The position numbers and the translations under genes are program-made. Positions 19,201-28,514 of a stretch of DNA of 64,000 bases are shown piece after piece. Under the pieces are notes generated by a model. It was not told the DNA's origin. It saw only the letters and a list, made by a program, of their open reading frames with translations, and made no database searches. The first letter of the stretch is position 1, and every line of letters begins with the position of its first letter. Source of the DNA: Verrucomicrobiaceae bacterium (GTDB lineage: Bacteria; Verrucomicrobiota; Verrucomicrobiia; Verrucomicrobiales; Akkermansiaceae); NCBI GenBank assembly GCA_027491155.1, contig JAIXWR010000045.1, forward strand, positions 1-64,000, in the 5' to 3' direction.

Positions 19201-20766
19201 CTACCTCACCCGGTCGAGCAACCACGCCAGCAGGGCATCGACCGGCAGGCGCTCCTGCTCCATCGAGTCGCGGTGGCGGATCGTGACGGTGCCCTTGTTG
19301 GCGGGATCGTTCTCGCCGAGGGTGTCGAAGTCGACGGTGATGCAGAAGGGCGTGCCGCATTCGTCCTGGCGGCGGTAGCGTTTCCCGACCGAGCCGCCGT
19401 CGTCGTAGAAGACGGTCATCCACGGCTGGAGCTTCTTCTGGATCTCCCTCGCGATGCGGACCTGCTCCTCGTTCTTCTTGAGCAGCGGGAAGATGCCGGC
19501 CTTGACCGGGGCCATGCGCGGGACGAAGCGCAGGACCTCGCGGGAGTCGTCCTTGCCCTTTTCATCGGTGAGCTTCTCCTCGTCGTAGGCCTCGCAGATC
19601 AGGGCGAGGATGGTGCGGTCGCAGCCGGCGGACGGCTCGACGACATGCGGCAGGAAGCGCTCCTTGGTCTCCTCGTCGAAGTACTCGAGCGGTTTGCCCG
19701 CGCCCTTCTGGTGCACGCCGAGGTCGTAGTCGGTGCGGTAGGCGACGCCTTCCAGCTCCTGGATGCCGAAGGGGAACTCGTATTCGATATCGTAGGTCTT
19801 CTTGGAGTAGAACGCGCGCTCGCCGTCCGGGACGTCGAGGATGTGCAGCTTCTCGCGCGGAATGCCGATCTCGCCGTAGAACTTGAGGCGCTCCTCCAGC
19901 CATTCGTCGGTCAGGCGCATGCCGTCTTCCGGGCGGCAGAAGTATTCGATCTCCATCTGCTCGAACTCGCGGCTGCGGAAGGTGTAGTTGCGCGGGTTGA
20001 TCTCGTTTCGGAAGGACTTGCCGACCTGGGCGATGCCGAAGGGCAGCTTGATGCGGTTGGAGTCGAGGACGTTCTTGTATTGCACGAAGATCGACTGCGC
20101 GGTCTCCGGGCGGAGGTAGGCGATCTGGTCGCCGGTCGCGCCGAAGTTCGTCTGGAGCATCAGGTTGAACTGGCGCGGCTCGGTGAGCAGGCCGCCGTTT
20201 TCCGGATTGAAGGAGGTGCTGCCGGTGACTTCCTCGCGGCGGTCTTCGGTCAGTTCGAGCTCCTTCGGGGAGATCTTCTTGTCCGGCATGTGGTCGGCGT
20301 AGAATTTCCGCGCCGTTTTGTGGGACTCGATCGGGTCCTTGCCCGGGGCCACGAGCACGGCGAAGGGCTTGTCGGACGACCAGCCGCTGGCCTCGTGCTT
20401 CGCGCCGGAGAAATAGACCGCGGTGCCGTCCTGGGCGGGGATCTGGTCGGCGCGGAGGCGGGCCTTGGAAAGGAGGCAGTCGCACATCGGGTCGCTGAAG
20501 CCGCCGACGTGGCCGGAGGAAACGAGGACCTGCTCCATCGTCAGGATCGCGCCGTCCATGCCGAGCACGTCGTCGCGTTCCTGGACGGTCTTGCGCCACC
20601 AGTAGTCCTTCAGGTTGCGCTTCAGCTCGGCGCCGAGCGGGCCGTAGTCCCAGCAGCCGTTGAGCCCGCCGTAGAGTTCGCCGGCTTGGAAGATGAAGCC
20701 GCGGCGTTTGCACAGGGAGACGATTTTCTCCATGCGGGCGGGGTCGGTGTGGTCCTTGTTGGCCAT
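19201..20766 (-). CDS. glyS: Glycine--tRNA ligase, single-chain class II type
   Basis: MANKDHTDPARMEKIVSLCKRRGFIFQAGELYGGLNGCWDYGPLGAELKRNLKDYWW; RPETAQSIFVQYKNVL; FRNEINPRNYTFRSREFEQMEIEYF. Confidence 0.95.
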   Translation of the reverse strand: MANKDHTDPARMEKIVSLCKRRGFIFQAGELYGGLNGCWDYGPLGAELKRNLKDYWWRKTVQERDDVLGMDGAILTMEQVLVSSGHVGGFSDPMCDCLLSKARLRADQIPAQDGTAVYFSGAKHEASGWSSDKPFAVLVAPGKDPIESHKTARKFYADHMPDKKISPKELELTEDRREEVTGSTSFNPENGGLLTEPRQFNLMLQTNFGATGDQIAYLRPETAQSIFVQYKNVLDSNRIKLPFGIAQVGKSFRNEINPRNYTFRSREFEQMEIEYFCRPEDGMRLTDEWLEERLKFYGEIGIPREKLHILDVPDGERAFYSKKTYDIEYEFPFGIQELEGVAYRTDYDLGVHQKGAGKPLEYFDEETKERFLPHVVEPSAGCDRTILALICEAYDEEKLTDEKGKDDSREVLRFVPRMAPVKAGIFPLLKKNEEQVRIAREIQKKLQPWMTVFYDDGGSVGKRYRRQDECGTPFCITVDFDTLGENDPANKGTVTIRHRDSMEQERLPVDALLAWLLDRVR

Positions 20767-20976
20767 GTCTGGTGCGGGTTGGGGCGCGGATGGAATCAGG
20801 GCCGCGGGCGGGCGGCAAGGCGGGATTCGCAAGGGGCCGTTCACCGGGTGCGCGGAGCCGCCGGCCCGCAGAAGCGAGGGTAGGGCTACGAATGGCGATG
20901 CGGGCTGGAACGGGCGACGGGTGCGTGGGGACCGTTCTGCGGACTGAAGTCCGCGGTCCCGGTGGGGCCTGCGGCC

Positions 20977-21798
20977 TTACTCCTCGATCGCCTGGATGCT
21001 GATGCCGTGCTCGTGGCAGAGGCGAAACACGGTCTCGCGCTCTAGCAGGAGCGTCTTGCCGGCCTCGACCGCGATCGCCTTCACCCCGGCGCCGAGGCAG
21101 GTCTCGATGGTTTGCGGGCCGACGACCGGGACGTCGAAGCGGAAGTCTTGGTCGGGCTTGGAGACCTTCACCAGCATCACGTCCTTGCCGCGGCCGAGTT
21201 CGCCACCGCGGCGGATGCAGGCGTTGGTGCCTTCGAAGGCCTCGACCGCGAGCACGGTGCCGTGGCGGACCACGACGGTCTGGCCGATGTCGAGCCGGCT
21301 GGTTTCCTTGGCGATGCGGAAGCCGAACGCTGCGTCCTCGATCTGGCGCTTCTTCATCGCCGGGCCGCAGACGTGGCCGGCGGCGGGCAGGAGGTCCTCG
21401 AGGAAAGTCGTGGCGGGCAGCAGGTGGATGCCGTCCTTGGCCAGCTCCTCGCCGATCCCGCCGAAGAGCGACTCGGCGTTCCGCTCTTTCAGCCGCGCCA
21501 GCAGCATCAGCGTGCGAAGGTCGGGGCGCAGGTCGAAGAGGTTCTTCGGCGCGATCTGCCCGACCATGATCGCCTCGGTCGCCTTCTGGGATTTGAAGAA
21601 CTTGATCAGCTTGCCGAGCTGGCCGACGCGGAACCAGGCGGAGGCGTCGGTGAGATCGAGGAAGGACGCGGAGGTTTCGCCCTCGAAAGCGGCGGCGACC
21701 AGCCGGACATCGGGGCACTTGGCGCGTGCGGCGCGGGCGAAGGTTTCCGGGTAAACCCCGTTGCCCGCGATGATGCCGATGATCCGTGTGTCCGCCAT
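20977..21798 (-). CDS. lpxI: LpxI-family (DUF1009) UDP-2,3-diacylglucosamine pyrophosphatase
   Basis: GIIAGNGVYPETFARAARAK, VGQIAPKNLFDLRPDLRTL, VVRHGTVLAVEAFEGTNACIRRGGELG, GPQTIETCLGAGVKAIAVEAGKTLLLER. Confidence 0.9.
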   Translation of the reverse strand: MADTRIIGIIAGNGVYPETFARAARAKCPDVRLVAAAFEGETSASFLDLTDASAWFRVGQLGKLIKFFKSQKATEAIMVGQIAPKNLFDLRPDLRTLMLLARLKERNAESLFGGIGEELAKDGIHLLPATTFLEDLLPAAGHVCGPAMKKRQIEDAAFGFRIAKETSRLDIGQTVVVRHGTVLAVEAFEGTNACIRRGGELGRGKDVMLVKVSKPDQDFRFDVPVVGPQTIETCLGAGVKAIAVEAGKTLLLERETVFRLCHEHGISIQAIEE

Positions 21799-21875
21799 GC
21801 TGATGTTCTGGGGAAATCCTTTCGCGAGCCAATCAAGTCGTTAATGGTAGGTTTGCCGCGAGCTCTCAGTGACCA

Positions 21876-22259
21876 TCAGACGGGCGATTTCTCCTTGCGG
21901 GATGTGATGACGTAAGCGTGCTTGATCTTGAGGCCATTGAAGGAGCTGTCTCTGACTTCCACCATCCCGTGTTCCACGCTAGCCAGCATGTTCACCGCCG
22001 CGAGCGTAGATGCGGCTTTCTCGACAATCACGATCCTGGACAATTTTGCCAATTCTTCCGGTGTGGCCACGGATTGGAGCTTCGATGCGATGCGACGGAG
22101 GGCGCGTCCTTTGTTGGCTTCGACCCAAGGAGCAGAAACAAGAAGATCCCAATACTCGGCCGGCTCATCCCGAAGAAAGAGCGCGAAAAGGAGAAACGGC
22201 CCCTCCTCTGTCGAAAGGTCGCGCTCCACAAGCCTCATTTTCTCGGCAAAGGAATTCAT
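21876..22259 (-). CDS. Hypothetical protein paired with HEPN gene
   Basis: 127-aa ORF MNSFAEKMRLVERDLSTEEGPFLLFALFLRDEP...; ATG overlaps the stop of the upstream HEPN gene (22256-22259). Confidence 0.7.
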   Translation of the reverse strand: MNSFAEKMRLVERDLSTEEGPFLLFALFLRDEPAEYWDLLVSAPWVEANKGRALRRIASKLQSVATPEELAKLSRIVIVEKAASTLAAVNMLASVEHGMVEVRDSSFNGLKIKHAYVITSRKEKSPV

Positions 22260-22651
22260 AGTTTTTTCAAAAGGAGGCGTGTTGATTCGATCATCAGCTC
22301 CGCGTCCTGCTGGTTTGTCGAGCCGATGAGGCTGTAGCGATCCTCGGGCCTCCAGGCGAGAACCGCCGACCATTCGGCAAGGTATCGAGCTTTTACCATA
22401 GCGGCTCGACCTGAAAGTTTCAAGAGCATCTCAAGGTCGTGCACCTTAAAGGAAGCTAGGCCGCTGAATTCCGATCCCGTCTCCGGATAGCCCGGCCACT
22501 TCAACGTTTTACAAATGCGGGCCTTAAGCGCGAGTTCGATGGCGTAGCCGCAAAGGTAGGACGCGCCGTCGTACCGCTTTGCCGAATGCAGGACTTCAGC
22601 ATCCTTCAAACGGGCGGCCGCAATTCTGAGTATTTCCTGCGTGAGGAGCAT
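22256..22651 (-). CDS. HEPN domain protein
   Basis: 131 aa; AAARLKDAEVLHSAKRYDGASYLCGYAIELALKARICKTLKW...FKVHDLEMLLKLSG, HEPN-type signature. Confidence 0.8.
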   Translation of the reverse strand: MLLTQEILRIAAARLKDAEVLHSAKRYDGASYLCGYAIELALKARICKTLKWPGYPETGSEFSGLASFKVHDLEMLLKLSGRAAMVKARYLAEWSAVLAWRPEDRYSLIGSTNQQDAELMIESTRLLLKKL

Positions 22652-22689
22652 TCAGTGGTTTAGCTGCCTAAAGTTGAAAACACCGAAAA

Positions 22690-22769
22690 TAGCGGCTGTG
22701 GGACTCGAACCCACACTCGTTAGAACTCGATTTTGAGTCGAGCGCGTCTACCGATTCCGCCAAGCCGCC
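22690..22769 (-). tRNA. tRNA-Leu (CAA anticodon)
   Basis: Minus strand GGCGGCTTGGCGGAATCGGTAGACGCGCTCGACTCAAAATCGAGTTCTAACGAGTGTGGGTTCGAGTCCCACAGCCGCTA: acceptor, D, anticodon (CTCAAAA loop), short class II variable arm and T arm fold; no CCA encoded. Confidence 0.95.
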
Positions 22770-22914
22770 GTTCGGTGTGGGGGGATGTAAAGGGCCGCCT
22801 CCCCGGCAGGCAAGCGACAAGTCGCGTCCGGCGGGAAAAGAGGTGCCTCGCCCCGGCGAGCCCGGATTCTCCCCCCAGATCACCCGGGTTCCGACCCGGG
22901 ACGAAGCAGCGGAA

Positions 22915-25900
22915 CTATCGCAGTTCCTGCGGCCGGGGCAACACCGATCCATGCCGGTGCAATGTTTCCGAGACGGCTTGCTCCCGAAAATGGGCCGGAA
23001 CTTCGATTTCACCCGACAAAACCGGCCGGTGATCGACCAGTCGGATCCCGGCGTCGATGGCCGCGGCGATCAGTTCCCGGCCGGTTCCCGGTGCTCGCAA
23101 CAGGCTGCAGCCGCTCGCGGGAAGGCGGCGGACCAGGCTCTCTTCGTTTTCGTTCCGCATTGCGATCCCGGACGCCGCGAAATGCCGGCCGGGCGGGAGG
23201 GAAAGCTCGACGGGCGATCCGGCGGCGCGGGACGCGAGGAGAAGTCGCGCGATCTCCGCGTCGGAAAGTCCTTCGCCGGCACGGATCAGGCAGCGGCCGA
23301 TGGGGCGATAGCGGAAGACGTTCGACTCGCAGGCAAGTCCCGACGGGTCGTGGCTGCGGGCGAACTCGTGCTCCATCCACCAGGCGTCGCTGCCCGCGGC
23401 GGCCGTGAGGCGCTCCACTTCGGCCGGCGGGAGGAATGCGGCGAAGGATTCCAGCAGGGCTGCGACTTCGGATGAAAGCGGGGCCCGGAGTTGCGGCAGG
23501 CCCATGTCGTGCCACGTGGCGAAAAGGGCACAGTAGTTCGGGCCGCCGGCCTTGGCGCCGGGGCCGAAGCAGGAGCGCTTCCAACCGCCGAAGGGCTGGC
23601 GCTGGACGATGGCACCGGTGATCGGGCGGTTGATGTAGGCGTTGCCGACTTCCACGCGTTCGCGCCATTCGTCGATCTCCGCCGGATCGAGCGCGTGGAT
23701 GCCGCCGGTCAGGCCGAACTCCGAGTCGTTCTGGATGCGGATCGCGTGGTCGAGGTCGCTCGCGCGGACCAGCCCGAGCACCGGGCCGAAGCACTCGGTG
23801 CGGCGGAACCAGCTTTCGGGCGTGACGCCGAGCTTGATGCCGGGGGACCAGAGGCAGGGATTGCCGTCGATCATGCGGGGTTCGAGCAGCCATTCCTCGC
23901 CGGGATCGAGGTTGGTCAGGGCGCGGTGCAGCGCTTCGCCGGGTTCGCGGATGACCGGGGTGACGATCGAGTCGTAGTCCCAGGACGGCCCTGCTTTCAG
24001 CGACGCGGCGGCATCGCGCAGGCGGCGGCGGAAGCCCGGGTCGTCGTAAAGCTCGGCCTCGACAATCGCGAGCGAGGCGGCCGAGCACTTCTGGCCGGCG
24101 TGGCCGAAGGCGCTCTTCACCAGGTCCTTCACCGCGAGGTCGGGGTCGGCGGACGCGGTGATGACCAGCGCGTTCTTGCCGGAGGTTTCGGCGTAGAGGC
24201 GCAGCTCCGGCTTCCAGGAAAGGAACATCCGGGCGGTCTCATAGGCACCGGTGAGAACGACCGCGCCGATCCGCGGGTCGGTGACCAGCGAGCGGCCGAT
24301 CTCGTTGTCGGGGCAGGGGAGGAATTGCAGGACGTCACGGGGAATTCCGGCGTCCCACAGCGAGTTCGCCATGACCCAGGCGGTGAGCACGGTCTCCGGC
24401 GCGGGCTTGAGGATGACGGTGTTGCCGGCGGCCAGCGCGGCGAGGATGCCGCCGCAGGGGATGGCGTGCGGGAAATTCCACGGCGGGGTGATCAGCACGG
24501 TGCCGAGCGGTTCGCAGGCGACGCCGTCGAAAGTGCCTTCGCGGAGAAAACTACGGGCATAGTAGTCGGCGAAATCGACCGCCTCGCTGAGTTCCGCGTC
24601 GGCCTCGATCACCGACTTGCCGGCGTCGAGCACCATCGCCGCGATCGCGTCGCCGCGGCTGGCGGCGATCGACGAGGCGCAGCGGGCGATGAGAGCGGCG
24701 CGGCCTTCGAAGCCGGCGGCTTTCCATGCATCTCGGGCGGCGACGGCGGCTTGCAGGGCGCGCTCGACCTGCTCCGGTCCGGCGAGGGCGTGGCGGTAGG
24801 CGACGTGGCCGGGGCGGGAAGGATCGCTGGCGACCGCCTCCGAGGCACCGGGCATCGTTTCGCCGCCGATCTGCAAGGGGACGAAGGCGACCTCGCCGCG
24901 GCGCAAGGCATCGACCTTCGAGCGGATCCAGCGGACGTTGTGCGGCAGCGACCAGTCGGTGTCGGGTTCGTTGTGGAAGGGCGCGTCGAGCGGGTGCGGC
25001 GGGCGGGATTCGGTGCTGCGATCCTGGACACGGCGCGGGCCGGAGGAGGTCGTGTCGATGGCGGCGCAGGCGTTCAGGAAGCGCTGCTTCTGGTGCTCCC
25101 AGGCGGCATCGCCGGGTGCCATCCCGAAGAGGTCGTGCAGGAAATTCTCCGGCGAGGTGTTCTCGTCGAGCCGCCGCACGAGGTAGGCGATGGCGCTGTG
25201 GAAATCCTCGCGCTTCACCACCGGGGCGTAGAGCAGCAGGCCTTCCGCCGCGTCGCGGACGGTGCGCGCCTGGTGGTTGGCCATGCCTTCGAGCATCTCG
25301 AACTCGACCCGCTCCCCGACGCCCTCGCGGGCCCGCAGCAGCAGGCCGTAGGCGATGTCGAAGAGGTTGTGGCTCGCCACGCCGAGCCGCACCGCGCGGG
25401 CGTTCTCCGGCTTGCAGCCCTCGTGGAGCATCCGCTTGAAGTTCGCATCGACCTCGGCCTTCGAGCCGTAGGGCGCGAGCGGCCAGTCGTGGATCTCCGC
25501 GTCGACTTTTTCCATCGCGAGGTTGGCGCCCTTGACGATGCGGATCTTGATCCCCGCGCCGCCGGCATCGACGCGGCGGAGCGCCCAGGCGTTCAGTTCC
25601 TTTTGCACCGGCCAGGCGTCGGGCAGGTAGGCTTGGAGCACGATGCCGGCCTCGAGCCGGTGGAACTCCGGTTCCTCTAGTACTTCACGGAAGGCGCTGC
25701 AGGTCAGGCGAAGGTCGCGGTATTCCTCCATGTCGAGGTTCACGAACTTCACCGGCGAGCTTTTCATCGCGGCGCGGTAAAGCAGGCGCAGTCGCTCCTT
25801 GACCGCGGCCAGCGTCTCGTCGAGGGCGACCAGGTGGATCTGGCTGAAGATGGCGGAAATTTTCACCGAGATGTAGTCGGTGTCCGGATCGGCGAGCCGC

Positions 25901-26442
25901 GCGAGGTTGGCTTCCAGCCGGTGGCGGGCTTCCTCCTCGCCGAGCACCGCCTCGCCGAGCTGGTTGAGGTTCATCCGCATGCCCGCAGCGCGGCGGCGGA
26001 CCAGGTGCTTGCGGAGTTTGTTTTCTTCGGCAGGCAGGATGACCGACGCGCTTTCCTGGCGCATCTTTTCCGCGACCAGCGGCATCACGATCTCCGGCGC
26101 GGCGGCGGAGGCGATCCCGCCGACCCGCATGGCGACCCGGGCGGGGAGCGGCAGATAGACCGGCACGCCGTAGTCTTCGACCAGGTCGCGGAAGCGCTTC
26201 GCCTCGCGGGCTGCGGTCGGGGCGCGGAAGACCTGGTCGGCCATCGCGAAGGTGAAGGCCTTGCCCGGGGCATCGTGCATCATCGCCGCCATCTGGCGCG
26301 CCTGCAGCCTTTCGCCGAGCCGTTGCCCGCGGGTGGCCTCGTCCAGCAGTTCGGCCGCGAGGCCGAGCGCTTCGTGAGCCAGCGCGTCGTCGTCCGGGCG
26401 GATTTGGCGGCAGCGGTCGATGCGGTCCTTGGCGGAAGTCAT
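22915..26442 (-). CDS. putA: Bifunctional proline dehydrogenase / L-glutamate gamma-semialdehyde dehydrogenase with C-terminal extension
   Basis: PRODH core (VKISAIFSQIHLVALDETL, VRLGVASHNLFDIAYGLLL); ALDH core (ITPPWNFPHAIPCGGILAALAAGNTVILKPAPET, FGHAGQKCSAASLAIVE). Confidence 0.94.
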   Translation of the reverse strand: MTSAKDRIDRCRQIRPDDDALAHEALGLAAELLDEATRGQRLGERLQARQMAAMMHDAPGKAFTFAMADQVFRAPTAAREAKRFRDLVEDYGVPVYLPLPARVAMRVGGIASAAAPEIVMPLVAEKMRQESASVILPAEENKLRKHLVRRRAAGMRMNLNQLGEAVLGEEEARHRLEANLARLADPDTDYISVKISAIFSQIHLVALDETLAAVKERLRLLYRAAMKSSPVKFVNLDMEEYRDLRLTCSAFREVLEEPEFHRLEAGIVLQAYLPDAWPVQKELNAWALRRVDAGGAGIKIRIVKGANLAMEKVDAEIHDWPLAPYGSKAEVDANFKRMLHEGCKPENARAVRLGVASHNLFDIAYGLLLRAREGVGERVEFEMLEGMANHQARTVRDAAEGLLLYAPVVKREDFHSAIAYLVRRLDENTSPENFLHDLFGMAPGDAAWEHQKQRFLNACAAIDTTSSGPRRVQDRSTESRPPHPLDAPFHNEPDTDWSLPHNVRWIRSKVDALRRGEVAFVPLQIGGETMPGASEAVASDPSRPGHVAYRHALAGPEQVERALQAAVAARDAWKAAGFEGRAALIARCASSIAASRGDAIAAMVLDAGKSVIEADAELSEAVDFADYYARSFLREGTFDGVACEPLGTVLITPPWNFPHAIPCGGILAALAAGNTVILKPAPETVLTAWVMANSLWDAGIPRDVLQFLPCPDNEIGRSLVTDPRIGAVVLTGAYETARMFLSWKPELRLYAETSGKNALVITASADPDLAVKDLVKSAFGHAGQKCSAASLAIVEAELYDDPGFRRRLRDAAASLKAGPSWDYDSIVTPVIREPGEALHRALTNLDPGEEWLLEPRMIDGNPCLWSPGIKLGVTPESWFRRTECFGPVLGLVRASDLDHAIRIQNDSEFGLTGGIHALDPAEIDEWRERVEVGNAYINRPITGAIVQRQPFGGWKRSCFGPGAKAGGPNYCALFATWHDMGLPQLRAPLSSEVAALLESFAAFLPPAEVERLTAAAGSDAWWMEHEFARSHDPSGLACESNVFRYRPIGRCLIRAGEGLSDAEIARLLLASRAAGSPVELSLPPGRHFAASGIAMRNENEESLVRRLPASGCSLLRAPGTGRELIAAAIDAGIRLVDHRPVLSGEIEVPAHFREQAVSETLHRHGSVLPRPQELR

Positions 26443-26535
26443 AGCCCTCACTTTAGCACGGGCGTCTTGACCGATTGGGACATGCCCCTCGGGGCGAGGG
26501 GCCAATTCGAGCGGTATCCGGGCGTCGCCGCTCCA

Positions 26536-28395
26536 TCATTTCGCGGATCCGCTGAAGAGCGGCCAGCCGATCCAGCCGCCTTCCTTCGACTTGTCGAGGA
26601 TCCTGGTTTCCCCGCCCCGCTTCTCGCGGACCTTGTTGAGGTAGGTGTGGGAGTCGAAGGCGATCTCCCGCAGGCCGGCGACGCTGAACGTGGCATCGTC
26701 GATCTCGAAGCAAGGCCGGGCGTCGGTTTCGACCGGATTGCCGCCGTAGTTGAAGAGCCCGATGATCTCGGTGCGTCCCCGGTTGCGGGTGGCGAAGCGG
26801 ATGCCCTTGCCCTCGTGTTTCACGCCGAGGCACCAGAGGTCGCCGCCATTGTTGGTGACCAGGCCGGTGTCGCTGGTGCCCTCGGGGTTCAACTGGCGCG
26901 CCCAGCATTTCTGGCCGGCTTTCCGCAGGTGGACATGGGCCGGGCAATCGGTGGCGAAGATGTCGCCGCCGCCATCGCCGACGATGGTCACGCCGCAGCT
27001 TTCGACGACGAGGGTGTTGCGGGCGGAGGTGTTGGAAATCGTGACGGGCGGTCCGCCGAAGGAATCGAGGTTGCGGAACTTGACGAGGGGCGATGACGCG
27101 TCGTCCACCACGAAGCCGCCGTTCTTTTCGCCGATCAGCCTGCCCCAGCCGAGGCCGAGCACCATGCGGACCGGCTTGGGCACGCGGATCGGGCGGGAGA
27201 GGTTGAACCAGTTCGGATCCGGCCCTCCGCAGCCGCGGAAATAGACGACCGTCTTCCCTTCGGCGGCGGCGCGGTCCATCGCCTTCTGGATCGCGTCGGA
27301 GTCATCGAGGCCGTCGTCGGACCGCGCGCCGCAATCGTCGGCGCAAAGCCACTTGGCGGGATCGTTCTCCCACGGGACCTCGGGCTCGCGCTTGACGGGG
27401 AGGCCGAGGGACCGGTCGGACGATCCTTCGAAGAGGAACCTGGCGGGAGAGGAAAGGTATTCGCCGATCCTGTCACCTTTGACCTCGCCGTTCGGCGTGG
27501 CGCTCAGCAGCACCTGGCCGAAGCCGCTGCTGGTGACGTCGCGGGCGAAGAGGACGCCTTGGTTCAGGATCGCCGGCTGTTTCGGGTCGCCCCCGCGGAA
27601 CCGGCCGCCGGTCAGCGCGACGACTCCGGACCAGTGGCCCCAGTCGTTCGGCATCTGGTTGTCGATGGCCAGCGGGGTGTTTTCCACCACGAGATCCTCG
27701 ATCGCGGCGACATTGGCGGAGACCACGATGCCGGTCTTGCGGCAGTTGCGGATGGTGACGCGCGACATCGTCTGGCTCCAGATCCACTGGCTGAGGATAC
27801 CGGTTTCGAAGCCGTCGATCTCGACGTCCTGGATCAGGTTCGGGCCGCTCTGGTCGAGAAAGCCGGCATTCACTCCGATCTTCCCGTTTCCCCGGATGCG
27901 CACGTGCTGGAGCGAGCCGCTGTTGGTCGCGTGGTAGCGGATGCCGTCGGTGCCGGGGTTGTTCCCGACATCGATGGTGAAGTGCCGGAGGTTCCGCATG
28001 AACCAATCCGCGGAGGTGGGGCCCTTCTCGTTCGGATGGGTGCGGAGGACGGCGGTCACGTCCTTGGCGCCATCGTCGAGCTTGAGGATCACGCCGTCGC
28101 GCGACTCGCCGTGAAGCCAGGGGCCGAGCGCGGATTTCACGACGAGGGAACGGGTCAGGCGGTAGGTGCCGTTCGGCAGGAAGAGCAGGTTCGAGCGGCC
28201 GCCGCGGTGGTCGTTGCCGCAGCTCGCCTCGATCGCCCGCTGGAGCGCTTCGGTGTCGTCCGTCTTGCCGTCGCCCTTCGCGCCGAAGTCGCGCCTGGCA
28301 TCGAGCACGGAGACATCGGCGGGAAAGGTGAAGCGCTTCGCGGGCTCGGCGGCGGCCAGCGGGAGGAAGAGGGCGAGGAAGGCCGCGGATTTCAT
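26536..28395 (-). CDS. Secreted pectate-lyase-3-like right-handed beta-helix protein
   Basis: Signal MKSAAFLALFLPLAAA; DARRDFGAKGDGKTDDTEALQRAIEASC and a second copy CGARSDDGLDDSDAIQKAMDRAAAEGKTVVYF. Confidence 0.85.
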   Translation of the reverse strand: MKSAAFLALFLPLAAAEPAKRFTFPADVSVLDARRDFGAKGDGKTDDTEALQRAIEASCGNDHRGGRSNLLFLPNGTYRLTRSLVVKSALGPWLHGESRDGVILKLDDGAKDVTAVLRTHPNEKGPTSADWFMRNLRHFTIDVGNNPGTDGIRYHATNSGSLQHVRIRGNGKIGVNAGFLDQSGPNLIQDVEIDGFETGILSQWIWSQTMSRVTIRNCRKTGIVVSANVAAIEDLVVENTPLAIDNQMPNDWGHWSGVVALTGGRFRGGDPKQPAILNQGVLFARDVTSSGFGQVLLSATPNGEVKGDRIGEYLSSPARFLFEGSSDRSLGLPVKREPEVPWENDPAKWLCADDCGARSDDGLDDSDAIQKAMDRAAAEGKTVVYFRGCGGPDPNWFNLSRPIRVPKPVRMVLGLGWGRLIGEKNGGFVVDDASSPLVKFRNLDSFGGPPVTISNTSARNTLVVESCGVTIVGDGGGDIFATDCPAHVHLRKAGQKCWARQLNPEGTSDTGLVTNNGGDLWCLGVKHEGKGIRFATRNRGRTEIIGLFNYGGNPVETDARPCFEIDDATFSVAGLREIAFDSHTYLNKVREKRGGETRILDKSKEGGWIGWPLFSGSAK

Positions 28396-28514
28396 GGCTC
28401 CGGGACTTTACCGGGGCGCGGGGGAAAACATTTCGGCAGGCGAAAGCGGCCGCCGGTCGTTGAAAGGCGGGCTTGTCCGAAAAGCCCTGGCGTGGTTCAC
28501 GTAGGAGCACTTGC

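Noticed and set aside
19273-20883. 536-aa plus-strand ORF and 756-aa minus ORF 19562-21832
   Set aside because: Antisense or frame-shifted shadows of glyS and lpxI, whose own frames give clear family motifs.
23491-25680. 729-aa plus-strand ORF
   Set aside because: Antisense to putA; low-complexity Gly/Arg/Ala/Asp text, shadow ORF of high-GC coding frame.
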